Assembly (NCBI GenBank): GCA_945902755.1
Contig: CAMDNC010000004.1
Coordinates: 1 to 46,212 of the forward strand
DNA: 46,212 nucleotides
DNA from: Flavipsychrobacter stenotrophus
GTDB taxonomy: Bacteria > Bacteroidota > Bacteroidia > Chitinophagales > Chitinophagaceae
Direction of reading: 5' to 3'
Made by a program: the position numbers and the translations under genes. Below the pieces are notes generated by a model that saw only the letters and a list, made by a program, of their open reading frames with translations, was not told the origin of the DNA and searched no databases. The number at the start of each line of letters is the position of its first letter. Position 1 is the stretch's first letter. Of the stretch, positions 16,300-24,100 are shown in pieces.

Positions 16300-17823
16300 C
16301 TAAGGATTTTTAAAACGAACATCGGCTGAGTAAGGCATAACTGTAACTTGATACCTTTTGTTGCTTAGGGGTTTCAATGTGTTAAGATCATAAACCGAGT
16401 ACCAGCCTGCTCGCCCCCCACATGCGGTAGCATGGTGCGGTGCAGGACCATCAGGATTGCCATTAGTACTAGCTACCATTATTGTACCATTTTTATCGTC
16501 TACACTTATGCCATGAGGCTGATAAAAGTCGCCATTTAGCACAGCTACTACATCGTATGTTTTGTAATTAATAACGTACACAGAACCTCTCCTTCCTGGT
16601 AAAGTAGATGAGTTGACATCCTCCATACAGGTTACAAACAGGTAAGGCTTAGTTTTAGAAATGGCCACCTCTTGGGGCAGATTACCTACTGGAATTACAG
16701 CTAGGACGGCATCTGTATGTGCATCTATCACTCTTACTTCATCTGTACCCTCACAGGTAAGAAAATATTTACTGTAATCTGGCGACATTAAAATTTCATG
16801 CGGGTTAGGGGAGGTATTGTCTCCACTATTGGTTGTGGCAGGAGGGTTGCCGTTGATACTTATACGCTTGTAGTAAGGGACCTTGGGCGCATATTTATAC
16901 ACGACATTGCCATACTGTGCAGTTATGAAGCAGGTATCGAAATTAGCATCACTTGCTATGCCATGTGGATACACAAACGCCCCAGCACCACTACCCGTAA
17001 GACCCGGAAGGTTCACCATATTGCCAGTAGACACATACAGTACTCTTCCATTACTGGTCCAGTCAGTGGTGGCCAATGCTGTGTCGCCCGGAGCTATATA
17101 GAGTATGTTCCATGAGCCACTACCTAATGTCACATTTCCTACCACTTTATCTGTAAGCAAATCTATCTTCTGTAAACCAGTACCGTTTAGGAAACTAACA
17201 TAGGCAAATCTTCCCGCAGCATCGGTGCGAAGACAATGGGGACTTTCTGTGTTAGAAGGATCAAACCCTACGCTTATGTAGCGCATTACCAAATTAGAAG
17301 CTGCATCTATAACTGCCACCTGATCGCAACCTTGTTGAGTAAGGTAATACTTTTGGCGAGTGTCTGCATTAGCTGAGAAAGGAATATTTCCATCTTTGTC
17401 GGGCGCACCATTAGCTATCCATGTTCGCAATGTGCTATATTCGTCATCACTAAGTGTATTTGCATTGGTGCCAGACGCATCGTAGGGCATAGTAGGAGTA
17501 GCTACAACACCTCTATCAGCATTTGTGTTTACAAAGTATAACAAAGGACTGAAATCAGGGCTGTATGCTATAATAGATGCACCACTATTGCCACCCTGTA
17601 GGAGGTGCTCCCACGTGTCTAGCAATAGCCCAGCACTGTTTTGATAACTAGCAGCATTGTGACAACCCGCAGTCGCACATTTATTAATCATTATTTTGCC
17701 TATCTCATCCGGAAAACCTCCGTAATCTGGTATGGCTATTTGCTGCACAGGGTGCTTGCACGAATTAGCAATAAAAAACAAAAAAACAGCTAACAGCCCA
17801 AATATTAAAGACAACTTACGCAT
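16300..17823 (-). CDS. lipoprotein with a cytochrome-like segment and YncE-type beta-propeller
   Basis: 507 residues. Signal peptide with lipobox ending ANSC (lipidated Cys22), so it is a lipoprotein. Residues 49-55 read CATAGCH, a C-x4-CH variant of the haem c motif, followed by the PTMPYDASG and LSDDEYSTLRTWIANGAPD stretches typical of cytochrome-c-like domains. From about residue 150 onward seven-bladed propeller repeats appear, for example VAVIDAASNLVMRYISVGF and VRVIDAHTDAVLAVIPVGN. Similar proteins with the same CATAGCH start occur in Bacteroidota, but their role is not known to me. Haem binding is possible, not shown: the motif is non-canonical. No operon partner. Confidence 0.75.
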   Translation of the reverse strand: MRKLSLIFGLLAVFLFFIANSCKHPVQQIAIPDYGGFPDEIGKIMINKCATAGCHNAASYQNSAGLLLDTWEHLLQGGNSGASIIAYSPDFSPLLYFVNTNADRGVVATPTMPYDASGTNANTLSDDEYSTLRTWIANGAPDKDGNIPFSANADTRQKYYLTQQGCDQVAVIDAASNLVMRYISVGFDPSNTESPHCLRTDAAGRFAYVSFLNGTGLQKIDLLTDKVVGNVTLGSGSWNILYIAPGDTALATTDWTSNGRVLYVSTGNMVNLPGLTGSGAGAFVYPHGIASDANFDTCFITAQYGNVVYKYAPKVPYYKRISINGNPPATTNSGDNTSPNPHEILMSPDYSKYFLTCEGTDEVRVIDAHTDAVLAVIPVGNLPQEVAISKTKPYLFVTCMEDVNSSTLPGRRGSVYVINYKTYDVVAVLNGDFYQPHGISVDDKNGTIMVASTNGNPDGPAPHHATACGGRAGWYSVYDLNTLKPLSNKRYQVTVMPYSADVRFKNP

Positions 17824-17843
17824 ACATCACAACTGAGTAACAA

Positions 17844-17851
17844 TAAAGTTA
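17844..17851 (-). promoter_or_regulatory. -7-like box TAACTTTA for the beta-propeller lipoprotein
   Basis: TAACTTTA on the minus strand, 20 bases before the ATG at 17823; the same octamer as at 6262 and 37528. Confidence 0.35.
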
Positions 17852-18026
17852 CGAGATATTACCTCTATCTTGGCAGTAGAAGTGCACCGAAATGACAAAA
17901 ATCAGCATAAGGACACTTCACTAGGTACTGTGTAAATCCAAATTTAACGATCAATGACTTAACAATTTTGACTAAAATAATAACGTAAAATGATTTTTAT
18001 CATTGAATAGGAAAAGTAGAAGTGTT

Positions 18027-18034
18027 TAACTTCG
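18027..18034 (+). promoter_or_regulatory. -7 box (TAACTTCG) for the PhyH-type gene
   Basis: TAACTTCG followed by C, a TAnnTTCG box. The leader to 18117 is about 80 bases, A-rich, with no Shine-Dalgarno. Confidence 0.4.
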
Positions 18035-18116
18035 CAAAAATTAACAACTTACATGGTCGTTATAAGTTGAACCAAACAACAGCAAAACACACTTTCCTCT
18101 CAAAAAAAAATAAAAC

Positions 18117-18908
18117 ATGGAAAACAATTTCAAAAAAGAGCTAGAAGAATTAGATATTCTCGGGTACACCATTATTGAAGATGTCCTATCGCCAGATGAA
18201 CTTGCTTTGGTAAGAAAGAAAATTTTTGAAGTGTATGAAATTCAAAAGAAGGAAACGGAACCTTTCTTTGATCTTGATTCAACAGAGGAGAGCAACATCG
18301 CTAGAGCTCCCTTTGTGTACGACAAATTTTTCTACACTCTATTCAACAACGATAAAATCATACCTATTATCAGAGCCATACTGGGCAACTATTTTATTCT
18401 TCAGGCACAAAATGGCGTTATAGTGTACCCTAATCTGGTACATAGTATGAGCAATTGGCATAGAGATTTATCTCACCAGAACTTTGTGTGCGACCCTATG
18501 ATAGCAATCAATGCATTCTACTGTATCACAGACTTCAACTCGTCTACAGGTGCTACACAATTAGTGCCACATTCTCACAAAATAGGCTATCAACCATCTG
18601 CTGAATTTATTGAAAAACATTCTATTTCTGTGGAAGCTAAAGCTGGTTCCTTATTCTTATTTAACACCATGATGTTTCACCAAACAGGTAGAAATATATC
18701 TGACGGTCCAAGAATAGGACTCAGCCACATGTACACAAAATACTTCGTGAAGCAACAAATGGACATACCCGCTCTGCTTAATTTTGAAGAGCCTGAAGAT
18801 CCATTCTTGCATATGCTGTTGGGTTTTGGTTGTAATGTGCCTACCAACGTACTCAACTACAGAAAACATCGCTACGAGGTAACAAAAAACAGAAGGAAAA
18901 AACAATAA
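18117..18908 (+). CDS. phytanoyl-CoA dioxygenase (PhyH) family Fe(II)/2-oxoglutarate oxygenase
   Basis: 263 residues with a double-stranded beta-helix. The iron triad reads H115-x-D117 (WHRDLSH) and H188 (MMFHQTGRN), and R199 (GPRIGLSH) is placed to bind 2-oxoglutarate. The N-terminus LGYTIIEDVLSPDEL is the usual PhyH opening. Enzymes of this family hydroxylate small molecules or lipids; the substrate here cannot be told. The gene is monocistronic: own -7 box before, intrinsic terminator (18926-18958) after. Confidence 0.88.
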   Translation: MENNFKKELEELDILGYTIIEDVLSPDELALVRKKIFEVYEIQKKETEPFFDLDSTEESNIARAPFVYDKFFYTLFNNDKIIPIIRAILGNYFILQAQNGVIVYPNLVHSMSNWHRDLSHQNFVCDPMIAINAFYCITDFNSSTGATQLVPHSHKIGYQPSAEFIEKHSISVEAKAGSLFLFNTMMFHQTGRNISDGPRIGLSHMYTKYFVKQQMDIPALLNFEEPEDPFLHMLLGFGCNVPTNVLNYRKHRYEVTKNRRKKQ

Positions 18909-18925
18909 AACACTACTACTTTTTG

Positions 18926-18958
18926 CACCGTACTTTCTAACAGAAGTACGGTGTTTTT
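18926..18958 (+). terminator. intrinsic terminator after the PhyH-type gene
   Basis: CACCGTACTT pairs perfectly with AAGTACGGTG (10 pairs, 8-base loop) and is followed by TTTTT. Confidence 0.85.
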
Positions 18959-19155
18959 GTGTAAATCAGAGATAGTTCTCCATTACACAAATCCATCACT
19001 CAACAACAACGGTACATTAAAAAAAGCGGATTCCTACTAGGGCCACATCTGGGGATTATTGCAAGTGCAACAAAATGCTTTTTGTAAATACCCACCAAAA
19101 AGACACCATAAAACCTATTCATTTTTGCTATCTTCAACGCAAATTATCTATCTAT

Positions 19156-20034
19156 ATGCAACTACTTGACGGCGTACTGGTATCGGGCCACATAAAAGAA
19201 CAGATAAAGCAGGAAGTAACTGAATGGCAAGCTGAGGGTGGCAAAAAACCACATTTGGCCGCCATACTAGTAGGTAACAATCCTGCCAGTGAAGCCTATG
19301 TGGGCTCAAAAGTGAAACACTGCGAAGAACTGGGGTTTGACTCTACCCTACTTCGATTACCAGCCGACATCAGCGAGGCTGCACTGATAGCCGAGGTAGA
19401 ACAACTGAACAATGACGATGCTATAGATGGCATACTGGTGCAACTGCCTCTGCCTGAACATATATCGCCCGACTCAGTAATAAATGCAATAACACCCGAC
19501 AAGGATGTAGATGGTTTTCACCCTATATCGCAAGGGCGAATGCTGCTGGGGCAGCCAACCTTTTTGCCAGCTACACCCTACGGCATAATGCTGATGCTGG
19601 AATACTACAAAATAGACACCACAGGTATGCACTGCGTGGTGATAGGGCGAAGCAACATCGTGGGCACACCCATGACCATACTTATGAGCCGCAACGGCAA
19701 TCCGGGTAATGCTACGGTAACCATGTGCCACTCGCGCACCAAAAACCTTAAAGAACACACCCTAAGTGCCGACATCATAATAGCTGCCATAGGCCGACCA
19801 AAATATGTGACTGTTGATATGGTAAAACCCGGTGCTATAATAATAGATGTAGGCATTAACCGTATAGATGATCCCACCAAAAAAAGCGGCAGCAGACTGG
19901 TAGGTGATGTAGACTTTGACGATGTAGCCCCCATAAGCAGCTATATAACACCAGTGCCTAAAGGTGTGGGGCTAATGACCATATGTGGATTGATGAAAAA
20001 CACACTACTGGCTGCTAAACTAAGAGGTAGATAG
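19156..20034 (+). CDS. folD: bifunctional methylenetetrahydrofolate dehydrogenase/cyclohydrolase
   Basis: 292 residues from the ATG at 19156 (MQLLDGVLVSGHIKEQ), the normal FolD start. A longer reading from 19075 adds 27 residues without similarity and overlaps promoter-like sequence. Motifs: AYVGSKVKHCEELG with the catalytic lysine, DGILVQLPLPEH, DKDVDGFHPI, the NADP-binding IGRSNIVGTPMTILM stretch, and PKGVGLMTICGLMKNTL at the C-terminus. It interconverts 5,10-methylene- and 10-formyl-tetrahydrofolate in one-carbon metabolism (cytoplasm). It lies about 110 bases before queE, whose own promoter region intervenes. Confidence 0.96.
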   Translation: MQLLDGVLVSGHIKEQIKQEVTEWQAEGGKKPHLAAILVGNNPASEAYVGSKVKHCEELGFDSTLLRLPADISEAALIAEVEQLNNDDAIDGILVQLPLPEHISPDSVINAITPDKDVDGFHPISQGRMLLGQPTFLPATPYGIMLMLEYYKIDTTGMHCVVIGRSNIVGTPMTILMSRNGNPGNATVTMCHSRTKNLKEHTLSADIIIAAIGRPKYVTVDMVKPGAIIIDVGINRIDDPTKKSGSRLVGDVDFDDVAPISSYITPVPKGVGLMTICGLMKNTLLAAKLRGR

Positions 20035-20103
20035 CGCTAAAAACGCCAACTACTATAGAAATATAGACACACAATACAGTGCTGAATATTTAATAGGGTA
20101 ATG

Positions 20104-20121
20104 TTCGCAATACTTTGCGAA
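20104..20121 (+). promoter_or_regulatory. perfect palindrome overlapping the queE promoter
   Basis: TTCGCAA-TACT-TTGCGAA is a perfect 7-4-7 inverted repeat that overlaps a -7-like box (GAACTTTG at 20119-20126). The layout fits an operator for a dimeric repressor. No T-run follows, so it is not a terminator of folD. Confidence 0.5.
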
Positions 20122-20146
20122 CTTTGCCGGCTATTAACAAAAACAA

Positions 20147-20764
20147 TTGAACACAAAAATACATACAAGTTCATATCCAGTGATGGAGCACTTCTATACC
20201 TTACAGGGCGAAGGAGTGCACACTGGCAAAGCTGCCTACTTTGTGCGGCTGGGTGGGTGCGATGTGGGCTGCGTTTGGTGCGATGTAAAAGAAAGCTGGG
20301 ATGCTGCAGCACATCAACATATGACCACACAAGACATCGTAGCTGCTGCAACCGAACACTCAGGACGACTAGTGGTAATAACTGGTGGAGAACCAGCTAT
20401 GCACAACCTTGATGACCTCTGCCATGCACTTCATGAAGCCGGCTGTAGTATACACATAGAAACATCTGGAGCACACCCACTTACTGGTCTGCTTGACTGG
20501 GTTACATTATCGCCCAAAAAGTTTAAAGCCCCGTTGGACAGCGCTCTGGCTGCTGCCAACGAACTAAAAGTGGTAGTATACCACAAATCGGACCTGGAAT
20601 GGGCAGAACAACATGCAGCCAAAGTAAATGACAGTTGTAAGCTATACTTGCAACCAGAATGGAGCAAACGAGATGCAGTAACACCGCTGATAATAGACTA
20701 CATAAAACTGCACCCTGAATGGCAGTTATCTTTACAAACTCACAAATACATCAACATACCATAA
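20147..20764 (+). CDS. queE: 7-carboxy-7-deazaguanine synthase (queuosine pathway radical SAM enzyme)
   Basis: 205 residues. The start is taken as TTG 20147; an ATG at 20183 would cut the PVMEHFYTLQGEG opening, which is conserved. The cluster motif C-x3-C-x2-C reads GCDVGCVWCD and binds the 4Fe-4S cluster and SAM. TGGEPAM follows (GGE motif), then IHIETSGAHP and SPKKFKAPL. QueE converts 6-carboxy-tetrahydropterin to 7-carboxy-7-deazaguanine for queuosine in tRNA. The uppP start is 3 bases after its stop, so the two are co-transcribed although their functions differ. Regulated possibly by the palindrome at 20104-20121. Confidence 0.92.
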   Translation: MNTKIHTSSYPVMEHFYTLQGEGVHTGKAAYFVRLGGCDVGCVWCDVKESWDAAAHQHMTTQDIVAAATEHSGRLVVITGGEPAMHNLDDLCHALHEAGCSIHIETSGAHPLTGLLDWVTLSPKKFKAPLDSALAAANELKVVVYHKSDLEWAEQHAAKVNDSCKLYLQPEWSKRDAVTPLIIDYIKLHPEWQLSLQTHKYINIP

Positions 20765-20767
20765 CGC

Positions 20768-21586
20768 ATGACTTGGCTCGACACCATTGTACTCAGCATA
20801 GTAGAAGGCATTACTGAATTTTTGCCCATTTCATCTACTGGGCATATGATCATCACTGATGCTATCATGAACCCCAACAAGACCTTTACAGAACAGGAGC
20901 GCGAGTTTACACGACTGTTTGAGGTGTGTATACAACTTGGTGCCATACTATCTGTAGTGGTGCTGTACTGGAAAAAATTCTTTGACCTGAAACGTATGGA
21001 CTTCTACCTAAAACTAATAGTAGCTGTTTTTCCAGCACTGGTTTTTGGAAAGTTGTTTTCAGACAAGATAGACGAACTGCTAGAGAGCCCCACCACTGTA
21101 GCCGTAGCGTTGCTGGTGGGTGGTGTGATATTATTATTTGTTGAAAAAATGTTTGGCAAGAGCAGCACAGACCATGAAGAAAACCTGAGTTTTAAGAAGA
21201 GCTTTTTGATAGGTATGTGGCAGGTAATAGCCATGATACCTGGCACTAGTCGCAGTGCTGCCACCATCATTGGGGGTATGCAACAGGGGCTTACCAGAAG
21301 ATTTGCTGCAGAGTTTTCATTCTTTTTGGCAGTGCCTACCATGATGGCTGCAACTGGCTATAAACTACTGAAAGCTGTAAAGGAACACCCAGAAATGCTA
21401 CAAGACAAAAATAACCTGATGATGCTAGGGGTAGGTAATGTTATCGCTTTTGTAGTGGCACTTCTAGCTATCAAGACCTTTATACAATATGTGCAAAAAA
21501 ACAGCCTGAAAGCCTTTGGAGTATATAGAATAATCGTAGGCATAGTGATACTGGGACTCTCTATGAGTGGCTATATAAAAGGCTAA
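20768..21586 (+). CDS. uppP: undecaprenyl-diphosphatase (bacitracin resistance protein)
   Basis: 272 residues, about 7-8 transmembrane segments. Both family signatures are present: EGITEFLPISSTGHMII near the N-terminus (catalytic Glu and Ser/His region) and MIPGTSRSAATI in the middle (Arg). It dephosphorylates undecaprenyl diphosphate in the inner membrane to recycle the lipid carrier for peptidoglycan and O-antigen synthesis. Sits 3 bases behind queE and ahead of a strong terminator (21605-21642). Confidence 0.95.
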   Translation: MTWLDTIVLSIVEGITEFLPISSTGHMIITDAIMNPNKTFTEQEREFTRLFEVCIQLGAILSVVVLYWKKFFDLKRMDFYLKLIVAVFPALVFGKLFSDKIDELLESPTTVAVALLVGGVILLFVEKMFGKSSTDHEENLSFKKSFLIGMWQVIAMIPGTSRSAATIIGGMQQGLTRRFAAEFSFFLAVPTMMAATGYKLLKAVKEHPEMLQDKNNLMMLGVGNVIAFVVALLAIKTFIQYVQKNSLKAFGVYRIIVGIVILGLSMSGYIKG

Positions 21587-21604
21587 ACTCATTTAGAAAG
21601 AGAA

Positions 21605-21642
21605 CAAACTACAAACCCACCAAATGGTGGGTTTGTAGTTTG
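21605..21642 (+). terminator. perfect 18-base-pair terminator hairpin between convergent genes
   Basis: CAAACTACAAACCCACCA and its exact reverse complement flank AA. It lies between uppP and the leftward DUF2795 gene. T and A tracts on both sides are short, so it could serve both directions. Confidence 0.75.
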
Positions 21643-21677
21643 TAAAATATGCGGTAAAACTGTAACCGTAACATTCA

Positions 21678-21899
21678 TCAATATTCATCCTCGTTAAAGA
21701 AGAAGTCTTCTTGCGTTGGGTAATCGGGCCAAATATCTTCAATGCCCTCATAGATTTCTCCTTCGTCATCAAGCTCCTGTAGGTTCTCTACAACTTCAAG
21801 TGGAGCGCCAGAACGAATAGCATAGTCTATAAGCTCATCTTTGGTGGCTGGCCATGGTGCATCCTCAAGATGTGACGCTAATTCTAATGTCCAAAACAT
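21678..21899 (-). CDS. DUF2795 domain protein
   Basis: 73 residues. The sequence MFWTLELASHLEDAPWPATKDELIDYAIR is the DUF2795 pattern: a helix pair containing DAPWPATKDELIDYA and an APLEVVENLQEL stretch. The C-terminal third is very acidic. The family is common and conserved in Bacteroidota; its function is unknown. It is monocistronic, with its own TACATTTG box (21934-21941). Confidence 0.9.
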   Translation of the reverse strand: MFWTLELASHLEDAPWPATKDELIDYAIRSGAPLEVVENLQELDDEGEIYEGIEDIWPDYPTQEDFFFNEDEY

Positions 21900-21933
21900 A
21901 TTATAGTAAGTTTAATTTTATTATCAATTCTCG

Positions 21934-21941
21934 CAAATGTA
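21934..21941 (-). promoter_or_regulatory. -7 box TACATTTG for the DUF2795 gene
   Basis: A full TAnnTTTG match on the minus strand, 34 bases before the ATG at 21899. Confidence 0.55.
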
Positions 21942-22240
21942 AGGGAAAAATCAAAAACGAAAACACAATTTTTATGTTATGGAATTAATGTCTTTTTGCA
22001 ACCTGACACTTTAATACTATTCTAATACCTCAATGAGATTTTCAAGGCAGTAATTGGTCATTTTCTAAACAAGAACTCAGTTCGATTACCTATCAGCCTT
22101 TTGGTAACATCAGATACCCAAACACCTTATAACGAATATAAGTAAGCGCTCTAAAGCAGCTACTTTCTACTTCCTCACAACCATTATTCATACATTACCC
22201 AAAATAATACGACCTTTGCAGCCTTAAATGATGTTGGAGT
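21942..22240 (+). other. gene-free spacer with the ybeY promoter
   Basis: About 340 bases separate DUF2795 and ybeY starts (21900-22240). No coding sequence is seen. It holds the leftward box at 21934 and, rightward, GACCTTTG at 22211-22218 followed by C, a near-match to TAnnTTTG that lies 22 bases before the ybeY ATG. Confidence 0.5.
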
Positions 22241-22681
22241 ATGCCTGCCAAATTTCACGAACAGGAAGTAAAAAGTAGCCTCAAAAACAAAAGAAAACTA
22301 TCCGCGTTTCTGGATAGGCTGGTGGCTACACACTTACCAGAAATAAAGAAAGCTGCCCTGAACTACATTTTCTGCACAGACGAATACTTGCTGACGATCA
22401 ATCAGGAATACCTGAAGCATGATACCCTTACCGATATTATCACCTTTGACCTAAGTGATGGCAATGGCATCTTGACGGGCGAAATATACATAAGTACTGA
22501 GCGTGTGGCAGACAATGCTGCCCGGTATGGCACTACGGTAGCTGACGAAATGCATAGGGTTATTTTTCATGGTGCGCTGCACCTGTGTGGCTTCAAAGAC
22601 AAAAAAGATGCCGACAAAAAACTAATGCGCCAGAAAGAAGACGAATGTCTGGAAGCATACAAAAACGAAACTGAACAATGA
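22241..22681 (+). CDS. ybeY: endoribonuclease YbeY (16S rRNA maturation and ribosome quality control)
   Basis: 146 residues. The UPF0054 zinc motif reads HGALHLCGFKDKKDAD. In E. coli it is HGxLHLxGYDH with three metal-ligand histidines. The third His is replaced here; Bacteroidota members I recall also lack it, so this is probably lineage-typical. Upstream part: DTLTDIITFDLS and GEIYIS are also typical. It overlaps the next gene by four bases (ATGA), so translation is probably coupled. Confidence 0.93.
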   Translation: MPAKFHEQEVKSSLKNKRKLSAFLDRLVATHLPEIKKAALNYIFCTDEYLLTINQEYLKHDTLTDIITFDLSDGNGILTGEIYISTERVADNAARYGTTVADEMHRVIFHGALHLCGFKDKKDADKKLMRQKEDECLEAYKNETEQ

Positions 22682-23415
22682 ACATAGATACACTATTCGA
22701 GGACGACGATATACTAATTGTAAACAAGCCGGCAGGCATGTTGGTAGTGCCCGATAGATTTAACGCTGCACTGCCTAGCCTGAACAAAACCATGGAGAAA
22801 AAAGCGGGTCAGAAGGTATGGGTGGTACACCGCCTTGACCGCGATACGAGTGGTGTGCTGTGCTTTGCCAAAAACGAAGCGGCTCATCGCTACTTATCAT
22901 TACTGTTTCAGGAGCGCGATGTGAATAAATATTATGCTGGCCTTGTAACAGGCATCGTAGTACCTGATCAGGGACGAATAGAAAACTTTATAGCTGAGCA
23001 CCCTGCCAATAACGGAAAGATGATAGTAGCACGTAAAGGCAAGGTAGCAGTAACCGACTATAAAGTTGCAGAGCAGTGGCCATTGTATGCGCTGATGCAA
23101 TTTCAGATACATACCGGACGTACTCACCAAATAAGGGTACACATTCAGTCGATAGGGCATCCGTTAGTGTGCGACCCACTGTATGGAGATGGCAAACCAT
23201 TTATGCTTTCTGACATCAAACGCAAATATCGCATGTCTGAAAAAGATGAGGAAGAACGACCACTACTTAACCGGTTGGCACTTCACGCTTACAAGCTGGA
23301 GTTTTATAAAGAAGATGGTACTGCCATTGTAGCAGAAGCACCTTTACCCAAGGACATGGCGGCCTGCGTGAAACAACTAAACAAATGGTGTCCACCAGTA
23401 GACTCAGGTATTTAG
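22678..23415 (+). CDS. RluA-family pseudouridine synthase
   Basis: 245 residues. The catalytic motif HRLDRDTSGVLCFAKN contains the active-site Asp. Other family motifs are IVNKPAGMLVVP near the start and the HTGRTHQIRVHIQSIGHP stretch, followed by DPLYG. No N-terminal S4 domain, so it is of the short RluA/RluC-like type; whether it modifies 23S rRNA or tRNA cannot be decided. The start ATG overlaps the ybeY stop. Confidence 0.93.
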   Translation: MNIDTLFEDDDILIVNKPAGMLVVPDRFNAALPSLNKTMEKKAGQKVWVVHRLDRDTSGVLCFAKNEAAHRYLSLLFQERDVNKYYAGLVTGIVVPDQGRIENFIAEHPANNGKMIVARKGKVAVTDYKVAEQWPLYALMQFQIHTGRTHQIRVHIQSIGHPLVCDPLYGDGKPFMLSDIKRKYRMSEKDEEERPLLNRLALHAYKLEFYKEDGTAIVAEAPLPKDMAACVKQLNKWCPPVDSGI

Positions 23416-23492
23416 TGAGCTACTACGATTATAGATTTGTTATAAGTGAGCAGTATCAGTCACATATAGTGCTTTTGTCATAATTCATTGTG

Positions 23493-23500
23493 TACCTTTG
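23493..23500 (+). promoter_or_regulatory. -7 box TACCTTTG abutting the DUF502 start
   Basis: A full TAnnTTTG match followed by C. It ends 6 bases before the ATG at 23507. TTTG in the box creates an in-frame TTG at 23498 that must not be taken as the start. A TTTTG lies 15 bases upstream as a possible -33 element. Confidence 0.6.
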
Positions 23501-23506
23501 CAGCTT

Positions 23507-24100
23507 ATGCGGCGTATTGCTTCCATTTTACTTCGTTCGTTTCTTCAGGGCCTTATATTACTCAGCCCCATTGCACTTACGGGTTATCTACTTTTTACTA
23601 TATTCACCAGCGTAGACAGTTTGGTACCCTCTATGCCCAGGGGCATCGGTTTTCTGGCCATAATAGGTACTGTAACTGTAATAGGGTATCTAGGTACACG
23701 TTTCTTTGTGGGTAAATGGCTATTCGACTCTTTTGCCTACCTCATGAGCCACACGCCTGGCGTGAAGTATATCTATTCTTCCATCCGCGATGTAGTAACC
23801 TCATTTGTGGGAGATAAAAAAAGATTTAACGAAGCAGTATGGGTGAGGGTGAATGAAAACCCTGAAATATGGCGCATAGGCTTCCTGACTAGAGATGATA
23901 TGGGGAATATGGGCATGGCTGGAAAAGTGGCTGTTTACTTGCCACACGCCTATGCTATATCTGGCTGGGTGATAGTGGTTGATCGTGCTAATACGAAACG
24001 TGTAACGAATATGACATCGGGCGAGGCAATGAAATTTGCTGTAAGTGGCGGTATCACCACTGTCGATGAATTAGAACAAGAGAATGAAAAGGAAAATTAA
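23507..24100 (+). CDS. DUF502 family membrane protein
   Basis: 197 residues from ATG 23507 (MRRIASILLRSF). Two transmembrane segments near the N-terminus (LILLSPIALTGYLLFTIF, and FLAIIGTVTVIGYLGTRF) and a soluble rest with MSHTPGVKYIYSSIRDV, a DUF502 signature. Function unknown; DUF502 proteins are widespread and sometimes called transporter-like. The 3' end overlaps serC by 17 bases, so these two are transcribed together. Confidence 0.88.
   Translation: MRRIASILLRSFLQGLILLSPIALTGYLLFTIFTSVDSLVPSMPRGIGFLAIIGTVTVIGYLGTRFFVGKWLFDSFAYLMSHTPGVKYIYSSIRDVVTSFVGDKKRFNEAVWVRVNENPEIWRIGFLTRDDMGNMGMAGKVAVYLPHAYAISGWVIVVDRANTKRVTNMTSGEAMKFAVSGGITTVDELEQENEKEN

Noticed and set aside
22228-22278. 16-codon upstream frame (ATGATG) overlapping the ybeY start
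   Set aside because: Could be a translated leader, but there is no evidence beyond two ATGs; ybeY starts in another frame.
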